Part shown: positions 1 to 5,882 of the stretch, in pieces | Position numbering within the stretch: the stretch's first letter is position 1 | Layout of the letters: every line of letters starts with the position of its first letter | Source: Vulcanimicrobiota bacterium | GTDB lineage: Bacteria; Vulcanimicrobiota; Vulcanimicrobiia; Vulcanimicrobiales; Vulcanimicrobiaceae | Reading direction: 5' to 3' | Assembly (NCBI GenBank): GCA_003155175.1 | Contig: PMFP01000019.1 | Coordinates: forward strand, 4,619 to 11,729 | Length of the DNA stretch: 7,111 nucleotides | The notes under the pieces: model-generated | What the model saw: only the letters and a program-made list of their open reading frames with translations | Database searches by the model: none | Told to the model about the DNA's origin: nothing | Position numbers and translations under genes: made by a program

Positions 1-25
1 ATTTGCCAGGACCGCTATGTGAGAC

Positions 26-48
26 TTCGACTCCCGCTGGGGCTACCA
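26..48 (+). other. tRNA 3'-end-like fragment (possible attachment-site remnant)
   Basis: The bases follow the spacing of a tRNA 3' end exactly: a T-loop TTCGACT (26-32, fitting TTCRANY), a 5-base 3' T-stem strand CCCGC (33-37), a 7-base acceptor strand TGGGGCT (38-44), a discriminator A (45) and CCA (46-48). The five bases before the loop (GAGAC, 21-25) do not pair with CCCGC, and the invariant G53-C61 pair is missing, so this is not an intact tRNA. A terminator hairpin follows 5 bases later, as is common after tRNA genes. A 3' fragment beginning in the T-loop is what tRNA-targeting integrases leave at the far end of an island; that reading is inference. A chance match is possible, since the fragment is only 23 bases. 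Confidence 0.35.
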
Positions 49-53
49 ATGAT

Positions 54-83
54 AAGAAAGCCGTATCCAAATGCGGTTTTCTT
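54..83. terminator. Hairpin terminator, probably bidirectional
   Basis: Bases 54-66 and 71-83 form a 13-bp stem around the loop CCAA. Read on the plus strand every position pairs, two of them as G-U wobbles, and the 3' arm ends in TTTTCTT. On the minus strand the two wobbles become A-C mismatches, but a GC core and a CTTTCTT tail remain. The stem touches the stop codon of the minus-strand gene ending at 83, so it probably ends the five-gene minus-strand unit. It probably also ends transcription coming from the tRNA-like fragment on the left. Confidence 0.7.
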
Positions 84-835
84 CATGATATGGGGTCGCG
101 GGATTGGCCGACCACCGATCGGAGACATGCCGCAACGGATTCTGGGTTCTCGATCATCGTGGCGCCCAAACCGTCCACCACCTTTTCCTCAATCCCATAC
201 CTGAGATATCGGCCGGCGATGTCGCGCGTTACGAGGGCCACGACCTTCGACGCACGCGCGACGGTGGCGGGGTCAATGGATCGCAAGATCAATCGGACCG
301 TCTCGGCGGCCCGCGTGACGCCGCTCGCGGTCACGGGATCCGCCATGCGACGCTTCGCCTCAGCAATCAGCGCATCGCTAATGCTCGACGGGCTCACGAT
401 TAGGCTCATCTGCTGGCGCAGATAGCTCTCGTCGGCAAGCAGCCGGCGATGCTTACGGGCCGAGATAGACGTCAAGAGATTGGCACCCGGCCCGCTCGTG
501 ACGAGCGCCCGGACGATCCGGAGCGGCAAGGTCTCTTTGAATACTACCCGGGGACATATGAGGACTAAAGGAACGCGCGACCCTGCGCGCGACAACGCCT
601 CCAGTGCAAGGCCGGCCGCCTCCCCATAGGCGACGACGGCGACGCTTCGGGGCAGCTCTTCGCAGATCGCGCTGCGAATGGTCTCGCCCACGGCGGAGCC
701 CGCGAAGCACTTCAACACGTCAATCTCGACGAACGCAAACTCGGGAGCCGCGCCGCGTAGCGGGTCCCAAGTCGGCGAACCGCCGAGATACGATGCATTC
801 CCGTTGACGACGACAACGCGCGGCCGTTCTTCCAT
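83..835 (-). CDS. Alpha/beta-hydrolase-like protein with degenerate catalytic motif
   Basis: This 250-aa cytoplasmic protein has no signal peptide. Residues 5-11 (RVVVVNG) look like a first strand. Residues 65-95 read as strand, tight turn, helix and strand (SVAVVAYGEAAGLAL...VPLVLICP), the layout of the nucleophile elbow in alpha/beta-hydrolases. Where the family has G-x-S-x-G, this protein has YGEAAG (70-75), so the nucleophile serine is replaced by Glu72. Near the C-terminus, GLGATMIENPESV resembles the last strand and 'ENPE' helix of the fold, but the catalytic His is absent. If the fold is right, it is probably not a hydrolase. It is the last gene of the minus-strand unit, 38 bases after the preceding stop and directly followed by a terminator. 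No clear Shine-Dalgarno precedes the ATG at 835. The fold call is tentative; 'hypothetical protein' is the safe alternative. Confidence 0.6.
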   Translation of the reverse strand: MEERPRVVVVNGNASYLGGSPTWDPLRGAAPEFAFVEIDVLKCFAGSAVGETIRSAICEELPRSVAVVAYGEAAGLALEALSRAGSRVPLVLICPRVVFKETLPLRIVRALVTSGPGANLLTSISARKHRRLLADESYLRQQMSLIVSPSSISDALIAEAKRRMADPVTASGVTRAAETVRLILRSIDPATVARASKVVALVTRDIAGRYLRYGIEEKVVDGLGATMIENPESVAACLRSVVGQSRDPIS

Positions 836-873
836 GTATTCAAACTTCGTGACGACGATTCAACAAACGCGAC

Positions 874-1335
874 TCAAGCGCTCGGCACACTCACGCAGCG
901 CGACTGACTAAACACCGTGGCCGCGCTAAACGTGCTAAACGGCGCTTGCAAAGCATCTTGTGAAAGCCCCATGCCGGTTAACGCCTTGCGGAATATCTCG
1001 TAGAATTGCGGCTTGGGAAGAGAGATGTAAGCGCCCACCATATGCGGCTCCAGGAACTCCACGTACTCCTTTCCGCCATAACTTTGATATTCGAAAGCAA
1101 CCAGTTGCTTTCGGACCAGCCCCCTGCCGGTATCGGTGGTGATGGCGATAACGTTGCTTATCTGCGCATCATGCGAGTCCGATCCGTTAATGGTCGTATT
1201 TATCATTCTAGCGTCGCGGCATTCTATCGCCGGTCCCGCAGGTTCGGATCGAGCGTAAATCGTGCTCGCGTTGCCGGCCACCAAAAATGCGACGCCCGCA
1301 GCCAGAACGGGCAGACCGGCCCACACCATATTCAT
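874..1335 (-). CDS. Small secreted protein of unknown function
   Basis: This is a 153-aa protein that I do not recognise. Residues 4-22 form a hydrophobic stretch (VWAGLPVLAAGVAFLVAGN), with likely signal-peptidase cleavage near AxA-like residues 23-29, so it should be exported. The mature part has only two cysteines, C39 near its start and C147 near its end, which could form a disulfide. The centre contains alternating strand-like segments (VIAITTD, QLVAFEYQSY, YVEFLEPHMVGAYISL) followed by an amphipathic helix (QFYEIFRKALTGMG). The ATG at 1335 is preferred over the one two codons inside because GGAGG lies 5 bases before it. It follows the beta-propeller gene after 97 bases and precedes the hydrolase-like gene by 38, all on the minus strand. 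Confidence 0.75.
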   Translation of the reverse strand: MNMVWAGLPVLAAGVAFLVAGNASTIYARSEPAGPAIECRDARMINTTINGSDSHDAQISNVIAITTDTGRGLVRKQLVAFEYQSYGGKEYVEFLEPHMVGAYISLPKPQFYEIFRKALTGMGLSQDALQAPFSTFSAATVFSQSRCVSVPSA

Positions 1336-1432
1336 GGCGACCTCCCTTGAAGGTTCCGGGGTTCTAGCAGCGTGCGGGAGACCACCTCGTCATCCTTGCG
1401 CCAATTCAGCCAATTGCCGCTGGCGAGACCGC

Positions 1433-2398
1433 CTAGTGTGCTATCGCCCCGGGGAACGAGCAGGATAGGCCGGTCTTCGCGCCCGCGAGCGTCGCGATGG
1501 GCGCTGCATCGTCCCGGGCGCCGGGCGGAAACACCAGCACGGAAGCCGTGCCATCGTGCGAGCAATTGAGCACGTAGACCTTCCCGCTTGAATCGATACT
1601 CAAGCCCTCCAGCCCTTCCAGAAGCATGGGCGGCCCAACCAGATTGCTAACGACTGGCGCGCCGCGCGTCGCACCGGTAACGATAAGGACGCGGCCTCCG
1701 TTGACGCCGACGTACAGCCGGCCATCACCGTCGAGCGCGAGGTAGTTACCGCTGCCGCCGGTGTTGAGTATCTTGCGCCAGGGCGCGGCGACCTGCGGTG
1801 CCGAGAGCATGACGTTCGAGGCATCGTCGGCATAATACAAGCGTTGCTGCGAATCGAAGATCGCGTTAGAGATCGGAGACGGGGTGACGACGTCGCTGCG
1901 GCTATAATGTGGGGCGTTCGGGTTACCGCTTAGGTACAGCGATACCATACGTCCCTCCATATCGATAGGGAAAATGCCCCCCGACGCATCGATCGCCAGG
2001 CCTCCCAATTGCCACGTACCTACGAAGCTCTCCGGGGCCACGTTGCCGCTCGCGGTGACGGGGAATACCACGACCTCCCCCTCGTGCACGGCCGTCTTGT
2101 CGTCATTAATTTCTACGCCGACGAAGAGTTTGGTTCCGGCCACGACGATTGCGCGGATGCCGGATCCGGTTGAAAATGCGAGGGGACCGCGAAGCACCGC
2201 TACCGGCGCGACGTCGCCCTGTGCGCCCGGCGCGAATCGCTCGATCCCGGCGCCGTCGGCCGTCGCCACGAAGATGTCGCCCGCTCCATCGACCGCGAAC
2301 GGCACTCCGGCAATCGCCGGGCACCTCGCGAGGCCCCAGCATGAGAAAAAAAAGACGACCGCCGCGGCGGATCCGGCCGTCCAAAGGTTTAGGTTCAT
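1433..2398 (-). CDS. Secreted NHL/SMP-30-like beta-propeller protein
   Basis: This 321-aa protein has a signal sequence (hydrophobic core about residues 8-24, AAAVVFFFSCWGL) and a repeated propeller strand pattern. Recognisable repeats include FAVDGAGDIFVATADGAGIERFAPGA (34-59), LAIDASGGIFPID (134-146), AIFDSQQRLYYADDASN (179-195), LALDGDGRLYVGVNGG (220-235) and LSIDSSGKVYVLNCSHDGTASVLVFPPGA (266-294). This 'hydrophobic-D-x-x-G-x-[IL]-[YF]-V' theme marks NHL/SMP-30 type blades; about five or six can be counted. Such proteins usually bind ligands or partners outside the cell, and no enzymatic metal site is evident. The reading frame stays open upstream to 2668, but the ATG at 2398 is chosen because GGAGG stands 6 bases before it and the signal peptide begins there; the upstream part overlaps the neighbouring gene. 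C20 and C26 do not form a convincing lipobox. Confidence 0.85.
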   Translation of the reverse strand: MNLNLWTAGSAAAVVFFFSCWGLARCPAIAGVPFAVDGAGDIFVATADGAGIERFAPGAQGDVAPVAVLRGPLAFSTGSGIRAIVVAGTKLFVGVEINDDKTAVHEGEVVVFPVTASGNVAPESFVGTWQLGGLAIDASGGIFPIDMEGRMVSLYLSGNPNAPHYSRSDVVTPSPISNAIFDSQQRLYYADDASNVMLSAPQVAAPWRKILNTGGSGNYLALDGDGRLYVGVNGGRVLIVTGATRGAPVVSNLVGPPMLLEGLEGLSIDSSGKVYVLNCSHDGTASVLVFPPGARDDAAPIATLAGAKTGLSCSFPGAIAH

Positions 2399-2404
2399 TG
2401 CAAT

Positions 2405-2409
2405 CCTCC
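2405..2409 (-). promoter_or_regulatory. Ribosome binding site fixing the beta-propeller start
   Basis: GGAGG on the minus strand, 6 bases upstream of the ATG at 2398. It decides between the short 321-aa form and a 411-aa frame that would run back through the 3' end of the upstream gene. Confidence 0.8.
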
Positions 2410-2447
2410 AGTCGCGGGATTTGCAGAGACCAGCGTTCTGCGGGGTC

Positions 2448-2957
2448 TTATTCGTCGGAGACTCCGAGACCAAACCCGGTATGAATTGGTCGAGGGAGAT
2501 TCGCAGCAATCTTTTCATCGACCCATGTTGAAAACAGATCGCTGAATGCGCTCCTCGACCCTTCCCACCAGATGCGCGCTCCCTTCGAGCCAAGCGCTGA
2601 CAAAGCAGAGCGCTGGAAGCCCTCGACCAAATCCTGATCGATGAAGCCAAAATGACTTTGTACCACAACCATTTCGACCCGGCGGAAAGCCATCATCATG
2701 AGGAATCCAAACCGCGCTCTTTCGGATGCGGAAAGTTCGTCAAGCCCGGATTGGGCCTTGATAAGCAGTGGCGCAAGATCCGCGTGAGTCGCCATGACCT
2801 CCATCGTCGCTCCCATCGACGTACTGATGGCCACGAACGTCGATGACTTGAGCGCAGCGGTGTTCTGTCGAAGTTGCAGAGCGAGGTAGATCAGCGTGAC
2901 GCCGACCAACAGTGCGCCGGCGACCTGACCGATCGCGCCGACCGCGTCCCAATTCAT
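2448..2957 (-). CDS. Single-TM conserved protein of unknown function
   Basis: This 169-aa protein starts MNWDAVGAIGQVAGALLVGVTLIYLALQLRQNT. That opening matches a widespread uncharacterised bacterial family: a short N-terminal stretch, one transmembrane helix (about 8-28), then 'QxRQNT' and a mainly helical soluble domain. The domain here contains an Arg/Phe/Met-rich helix (ERARFGFLMMMAFRRVE) and a C-terminal section with adjacent tryptophans (RIWWEGSRSAFS) ending 'TWVDEK'. The family's function is not known to me; the layout suggests a membrane-anchored cytoplasmic domain. GGAGGTGAT lies just before the ATG at 2957, an excellent ribosome site. The gene is second in the minus-strand unit, 95 bases after copy 1 of the 124-aa gene and 49 before the beta-propeller. 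Confidence 0.8.
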   Translation of the reverse strand: MNWDAVGAIGQVAGALLVGVTLIYLALQLRQNTAALKSSTFVAISTSMGATMEVMATHADLAPLLIKAQSGLDELSASERARFGFLMMMAFRRVEMVVVQSHFGFIDQDLVEGFQRSALSALGSKGARIWWEGSRSAFSDLFSTWVDEKIAANLPRPIHTGFGLGVSDE

Positions 2958-3052
2958 TCAATCACCTCCAGGCGCGGCTCCCAGAACGCGGCTATCTTCA
3001 CCACAGCGGATTGCGCCATCCTCAATGCGCACGCGATTCTACGATCGCCGGC

Positions 3053-3427
3053 CTATACCCAGCGGCCTGCGGCGTCGGCCGTGTCCTCCGGCCGCGCGTT
3101 AAACGCAATGGTCGAACCGGGTGCGGCCTTGTGTACGGCGTTGACGACTTTCTCGAAGATCAGGAGACCCTTAGGGGGTAGGCGCAAGCCGGCGCCGATG
3201 ACCACGCAATCGTAGGTCGCGCTCGCCAGTTGCTTCTCAGGCGCGGCGATGCCGCCGTCGTCCGGCGGAATGTTGCAGACGTCCCCAACCCAACCCCTCT
3301 CCGCGATCTTTGCTGCCCCGACGTTGATACCGGCGTGAATCTTGTCTGCGTTTAGACCCGGCGGCAAAGCCGGATCGCTGTAGTCGACCGTCTCCGGCAC
3401 CTGGCCGACGAATAATACGCGTGTCAC
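3053..3427 (-). CDS. Conserved 124-aa alpha/beta protein, copy 1 (GTG start)
   Basis: A compact cytoplasmic protein with alternating strands and helices: RVLFVGQ (3-9), a helix around DKIHAGINVGAAKIAERG (28-45), a strand before CNIPPDD (51-57), YDCVVIGAGLRLPPKG (72-87), helix LLIFEKVVNAVHKAAP (88-103) and strand TIAFNARPEDT (106-116). The pattern resembles a small flavodoxin- or Rossmann-like fold. I recall near relatives annotated only as hypothetical in several Proteobacteria, and no activity is known to me. The GTG at 3427 is chosen because GGAGG lies 8 bases upstream and because it matches the start of copy 2; a longer frame reaches 3514 but has no copy-2 counterpart. It is the first gene after the divergent control region. 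It differs from copy 2 (5883-6257) at 13 of 124 residues. Confidence 0.85.
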   Translation of the reverse strand: MTRVLFVGQVPETVDYSDPALPPGLNADKIHAGINVGAAKIAERGWVGDVCNIPPDDGGIAAPEKQLASATYDCVVIGAGLRLPPKGLLIFEKVVNAVHKAAPGSTIAFNARPEDTADAAGRWV

Positions 3428-3494
3428 GTTGGGTGCCTCCATTGGCTGAATCGCACAAAGCGGGTTTCCCTCGTTGAGCAAATGCGCGCCGTAC

Positions 3495-3523
3495 TTGACA
3501 GAATAGCATAACAACGTTACGGT
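3495..3523 (+). promoter_or_regulatory. Predicted promoter of the DUF4267-TetR pair
   Basis: A perfect -35 TTGACA (3495-3500) is followed after 17 bases by TACGGT (3518-3523), which keeps the key TA...T positions. A start near 3530 would leave a leader of about 25 bases before the ATG at 3555. The -10 element lies within the palindrome, so a bound repressor would block it. It overlaps the leftward promoter almost completely. Confidence 0.55.
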
Positions 3524-3528
3524 AGCAA
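3500..3528 (-). promoter_or_regulatory. Predicted promoter of the leftward unit
   Basis: On the minus strand, TTGCTA (3528-3523) and TATTCT (3505-3500) are separated by 17 bases, each matching 4 of 6 consensus positions. It faces copy 1 of the 124-aa gene and would start transcription near 3493, giving a leader of about 65 bases. Its -35 element lies in the middle of the palindrome at 3507-3543. Confidence 0.45.
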
Positions 3529-3543
3529 CGTAACAGTGTTATG
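3507..3543. promoter_or_regulatory. 37-bp palindromic operator, likely TetR-family site
   Basis: Two nested inverted repeats share one centre at base 3525. The outer arms are CATAACA (3507-3513) and TGTTATG (3537-3543), the inner arms GTTAC (3516-3520) and GTAAC (3530-3534), plus a few extra pairs. Of 18 symmetric positions, 14 pair. CAACGT also occurs twice in direct orientation (3512-3517, 3526-3531), 14 bases apart. Length, symmetry and position over both promoters fit a TetR-family operator, perhaps for two dimers. The regulator encoded at 3920-4510 is the obvious candidate ligand; this is inference from proximity. Confidence 0.7.
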
Positions 3544-3554
3544 GAGATGCAAGC

Positions 3555-3917
3555 ATGCGGATCAGTCGGGGAATGACCTACGCTCTCGCAGCGGCGCTGG
3601 TAGCCTTGTCGGCCCGTGCGGCCTTCGCGCCGCGAGGTGCCGCTTTCGCATACGGGGTTCCGATCCCGGACGAGGCCGCACCTACCCCATACCTCGAGGT
3701 CAAAGCAAACCGCGACCTCGTTCTCGCCGGATTGCTCGTCGTGACGGCATCCGCGAGCCGACCCGTTCTCGCTTCCGCTCTTTTCGTTGGAGCGATTGCT
3801 CCTGCCGCCGACGCATGGACGGTCTCGCGCCACGGTAAGATGTCAGGTACCGCCATTCATCTCGCAACCGTCGCATATCTAATCGTAGCGGGTGCTCTCG
3901 CCGCCTCGGGTCGCTAA
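3555..3917 (+). CDS. DUF4267-like small membrane protein
   Basis: This 120-aa protein has about four hydrophobic helices: residues 8-25, about 54-66, 69-84 and 101-117. Family-type features are the loop after helix 1 that leads into PYLEVKANRDLVLAG (45-59, with the Arg53-Asp54 pair at the start of helix 2), an aspartate in helix 3 (D86) and a histidine at the start of helix 4 (H102). This matches DUF4267, a four-helix membrane family without a firm function that often sits beside TetR or other stress regulators. The ATG at 3555 is preceded by GGAG about 8 bases upstream. It is the first gene read rightward from the operator, and the TetR gene follows after 2 bases. Confidence 0.8.
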   Translation: MRISRGMTYALAAALVALSARAAFAPRGAAFAYGVPIPDEAAPTPYLEVKANRDLVLAGLLVVTASASRPVLASALFVGAIAPAADAWTVSRHGKMSGTAIHLATVAYLIVAGALAASGR

Positions 3918-3919
3918 CG

Positions 3920-4510
3920 TTGAAAACGGCCTCGGTATCAAATCGAAAACTCCGTGGAACGTGTCGCGACGTCATCGTTAATGTGAGCCGGGCGATCATC
4001 GAAGACGAAGGTATCGAGCATCTCAACATCCGCCGGATCGCCGAGACGATCGATCGAACTCAGCCGGCGGTGTACCAGCACTTCGCCGGCAAAGACGAAA
4101 TTCTCGCTGCGGTCGTTGTGGAGGGTTTCGTCGCGCTCGTCGAGCGCTTAAAGCGCGCCTCAAAACGTCGAACGCCGTCGCTATCTGCGATTTGTAGCGC
4201 CTACGTTCGTTTCGGACTGGAACGGCCGCGACTGTACGAGATCATGTTCGTGGGCCCCCCGGTCATTGTTTTCGCCGTCACCGATACGCCGATGCCGGCG
4301 CAAACCGCTTTCCAGATCTTTGCAACTGCGGTCGCAGAATCGGGGCTTCAGCCGAGCAAGGTCGATACGGTGACCGAAGCGGTGTGGGCAGCTCTCCACG
4401 GCCTGGTCATGTTATCGATCACCAAGCGCCTGCGTCCGGGCCGCGCTCTGGAGCGCGAGCGGCTCGAACGACTCACGGCGGCGATCGTCGCGATGACCGC
4501 ATCCGCGTGA
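3920..4510 (+). CDS. TetR/AcrR-family transcriptional regulator (TTG start)
   Basis: This is a 196-aa one-component regulator. The N-terminal DNA-binding domain has the usual layout: helix 1 (RDVIVNVSRAIIEDEG, 16-31) and a helix-turn-helix ending in the diagnostic IRRIAETIDRTQPAVYQHF segment (37-55) followed by AGKDEILAAVV. The C-terminal ligand domain includes WAALHGLVML (156-165), the W..LHG signature of the TetR WHG-type C-terminal domain. TTG at 3920 is the only start in frame between the previous stop in that frame (3838) and helix 1; the next candidate, GTG at 3983, would cut into helix 1. No strong ribosome site precedes it, so it is probably expressed by coupling to the DUF4267 gene, whose stop is 2 bases away. 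It likely represses the palindrome-bearing divergent promoters and its own expression. The ligand is unknown. Confidence 0.9.
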   Translation: MKTASVSNRKLRGTCRDVIVNVSRAIIEDEGIEHLNIRRIAETIDRTQPAVYQHFAGKDEILAAVVVEGFVALVERLKRASKRRTPSLSAICSAYVRFGLERPRLYEIMFVGPPVIVFAVTDTPMPAQTAFQIFATAVAESGLQPSKVDTVTEAVWAALHGLVMLSITKRLRPGRALERERLERLTAAIVAMTASA

Positions 4511-4519
4511 CCATCCCGC

Positions 4520-5206
4520 TTACGGCATCTTTGTCGGCGTGCCTTTCGCGACGGCGGTGGCATGGAGAACCGTACTCGCGTTGTAGACCCAGAACGTCCA
4601 AGTACCGCCGGCGTTGATCTGCTCGACGCCGTTCTGCGCCTGTGCGGCGCTCGCAAGCGGGACGGCGATTTCCGAGGGTTCGTTCCCGTTCACGCCACGA
4701 TCCAGCCAGGAGCACTGGCCCGGCTGCAAGCTCTCCGTAGCCGGACGCGAGCTCTTCGTAAATCGCACGAGCAGCGTCGCGCCCTGTGCGGACGCCATAC
4801 TGCCGTTCCCCAGGCATCGCATCGGGTAGACGGCTGGGGTCGACGCAGCGGTAGAACTCGAACCCGAGGTGAGCGACGTTTGCGTGCCGCTCGTGAGCGG
4901 ATCGTTCGCAAAGGGATTGCTCGTCCGCTTGCGCTGTTCGTAGGCGAGATACGCTTTCGGGCACTGATGCACGACCCCGCGGTACAGCGCCGTGGCTACG
5001 GGATTGGCGTCGGCCATATCCTCGTCGATCAGCAGGAGGTACTGCAGCGACTGGCTGTCGGGTTTTTGCGCGCCCGACATCACCGCACAGCTCTTGTTCA
5101 CGGCGGCCGCTACGTCGGCAGCCGTCTGCGCCCGCGCGGTCGTCCCTGAAAAGAGCGCCAGCACCCCAAACGATGCCAATGCGAGACCTAGTGAGAGCGA
5201 TCGCAT
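4520..5206 (-). CDS. Secreted four-cysteine protein with Ser/Thr-rich linker
   Basis: This 228-aa protein has a clear signal peptide, MRSLSLGLALASFGVLALFSGTTARA, with cleavage expected after ARA (26). The mature part has two blocks. Residues 27-95 are mostly helical with C40 and C82. A Ser/Thr/Gly-rich linker spans about 98-126. Residues 127-222 form a strand-rich block with C131 and C165 and the motif LQPGQCSWLDRGVNGNEPSEI (160-180). I have seen similar 'LxPGQCxWxDR' blocks in uncharacterised proteobacterial exported proteins, but no function is established. One Cys pair per domain would suit disulfides. The frame stays open far upstream, but the ATG at 5206 is chosen for GGAGG 8 bases before it and the signal peptide. 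It lies 56 bases after the peroxidase gene and converges with TetR, 9 bases between stops. Confidence 0.8.
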   Translation of the reverse strand: MRSLSLGLALASFGVLALFSGTTARAQTAADVAAAVNKSCAVMSGAQKPDSQSLQYLLLIDEDMADANPVATALYRGVVHQCPKAYLAYEQRKRTSNPFANDPLTSGTQTSLTSGSSSTAASTPAVYPMRCLGNGSMASAQGATLLVRFTKSSRPATESLQPGQCSWLDRGVNGNEPSEIAVPLASAAQAQNGVEQINAGGTWTFWVYNASTVLHATAVAKGTPTKMP

Positions 5207-5262
5207 ACGTTGCGCCTCCAGTCTAGCGACAGGCCGGGCGTGCGTCTTGGCGCGCCCCGGCA

Positions 5263-5820
5263 TCACGTCTTGGCTAGTTCGCCCTCGATGACCTCGACGA
5301 GCTGCGGATCTTCCGGCTCGACGTCCGGCGCGAAGCGCGCGACCACGTCGCCGTTCCTGCCTACGACGAACTTCTCGAAGTTCCAGAGGATGTCGTCGTC
5401 CTTGCCGGGCGTGAGAAGGCCGTGCTTCTCGAGCGACGCGCGCAGCGTGCCGTCTTTCTTCTGACGCGCGACGGGTTGCGCCGCGACCAGCGCCGTGTAG
5501 AGCGGGTGGCGTCCTTCGCCCTTGACGACGACCTTCTCGAACATCGGGAACTGCACGCCGAACTTGGTCGTGCAGAATGCGGCGATCTCTGCATTCGCAC
5601 CGGGCTCCTGCGCGCCGAATTCGTTGGCGGGGAAGCCGAGGACGATGAGGCCGCGTTCGCGATAGCGTTCGAAGAGCCGCTCGAGCGCTTCGTATTGCGG
5701 CGTGAGACCGCATTCCGACGCAACGTTCACGACGAGCAGCACCTTGCCGCCGAACTCGGAAAGGGACGAAGCCGCGCCGTCGATCCGGCGCAGCGGGATG
5801 TCTTGCAGCGTTTGGTTCAT
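5263..5820 (-). CDS. btuE: Glutathione/thioredoxin peroxidase, BtuE type
   Basis: This 185-aa peroxidase reduces hydrogen peroxide and organic hydroperoxides, in bacteria usually with thioredoxin or glutathione as donor. The family motifs are all present: NVASECGLTPQY with the peroxidatic Cys37 (codon TGC, so not selenocysteine), GFPANEFGAQEPG with Gln71, and DILWNFEKF with Trp146 and Asn147. Cys83 in AFCTTKFG sits where thioredoxin-dependent members keep the resolving cysteine. The alanine in GFPANEF replaces the extra Cys seen in many relatives (GFPCNQF). GEGRHPLY and the C-terminal VGRNGDVVARFAPDVEPEDP strongly recall E. coli BtuE, and the length is normal. No signal peptide is seen, so it is cytoplasmic. 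The ATG at 5820 has only a weak ribosome site. It follows copy 2 of the 124-aa gene by 62 bases on the same strand. Confidence 0.95.
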   Translation of the reverse strand: MNQTLQDIPLRRIDGAASSLSEFGGKVLLVVNVASECGLTPQYEALERLFERYRERGLIVLGFPANEFGAQEPGANAEIAAFCTTKFGVQFPMFEKVVVKGEGRHPLYTALVAAQPVARQKKDGTLRASLEKHGLLTPGKDDDILWNFEKFVVGRNGDVVARFAPDVEPEDPQLVEVIEGELAKT

Positions 5821-5882
5821 ACGGCGTAGGACCGCAGCCCGGCGTTCACGGTTGCGCCCTCGTCTTAGCGGCCCCGCATTGT

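Noticed and set aside
26..48. tmRNA (ssrA) 3' end.
   Set aside because: The T-stem does not pair, and the acceptor strand TGGGGCT lacks the U70 needed for the alanine G3-U70 identity pair.
1402..1416. CAATT/AATTG inverted repeat between the beta-propeller and 153-aa genes.
   Set aside because: A 5-bp stem with no T-run and no promoter nearby; likely chance.
2321..2341. Lipoprotein signal in the beta-propeller (C20 or C26).
   Set aside because: FFSC and LARC do not fit the lipobox; a standard signal peptide is more likely.
2399..2668. N-terminal extension of the beta-propeller frame (411-aa form).
   Set aside because: It overlaps the end of the 169-aa gene, lacks a ribosome site, and the signal peptide and GGAGG fix the start at 2398.
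3237..3833. Long minus-strand frame across the divergent control region.
   Set aside because: Shadow of copy 1 and of the DUF4267 gene; its composition is Arg/Gly-rich with no recognisable motif.
5230..5261. Terminator after the peroxidase gene.
   Set aside because: GCCGGGGCG/CGCCCGGC can form a bulged hairpin on the minus strand, but there is no T-run and the next gene continues on the same strand 56 bases on.
5710..5712. Selenocysteine at the peroxidase active site.
   Set aside because: The codon is TGC, an ordinary cysteine, and no in-frame TGA is present.
5207..5713. N-terminal extension of the 228-aa secreted protein frame.
   Set aside because: Arg/Ala-rich shadow across the peroxidase gene; the true start at 5206 has GGAGG and a signal peptide.
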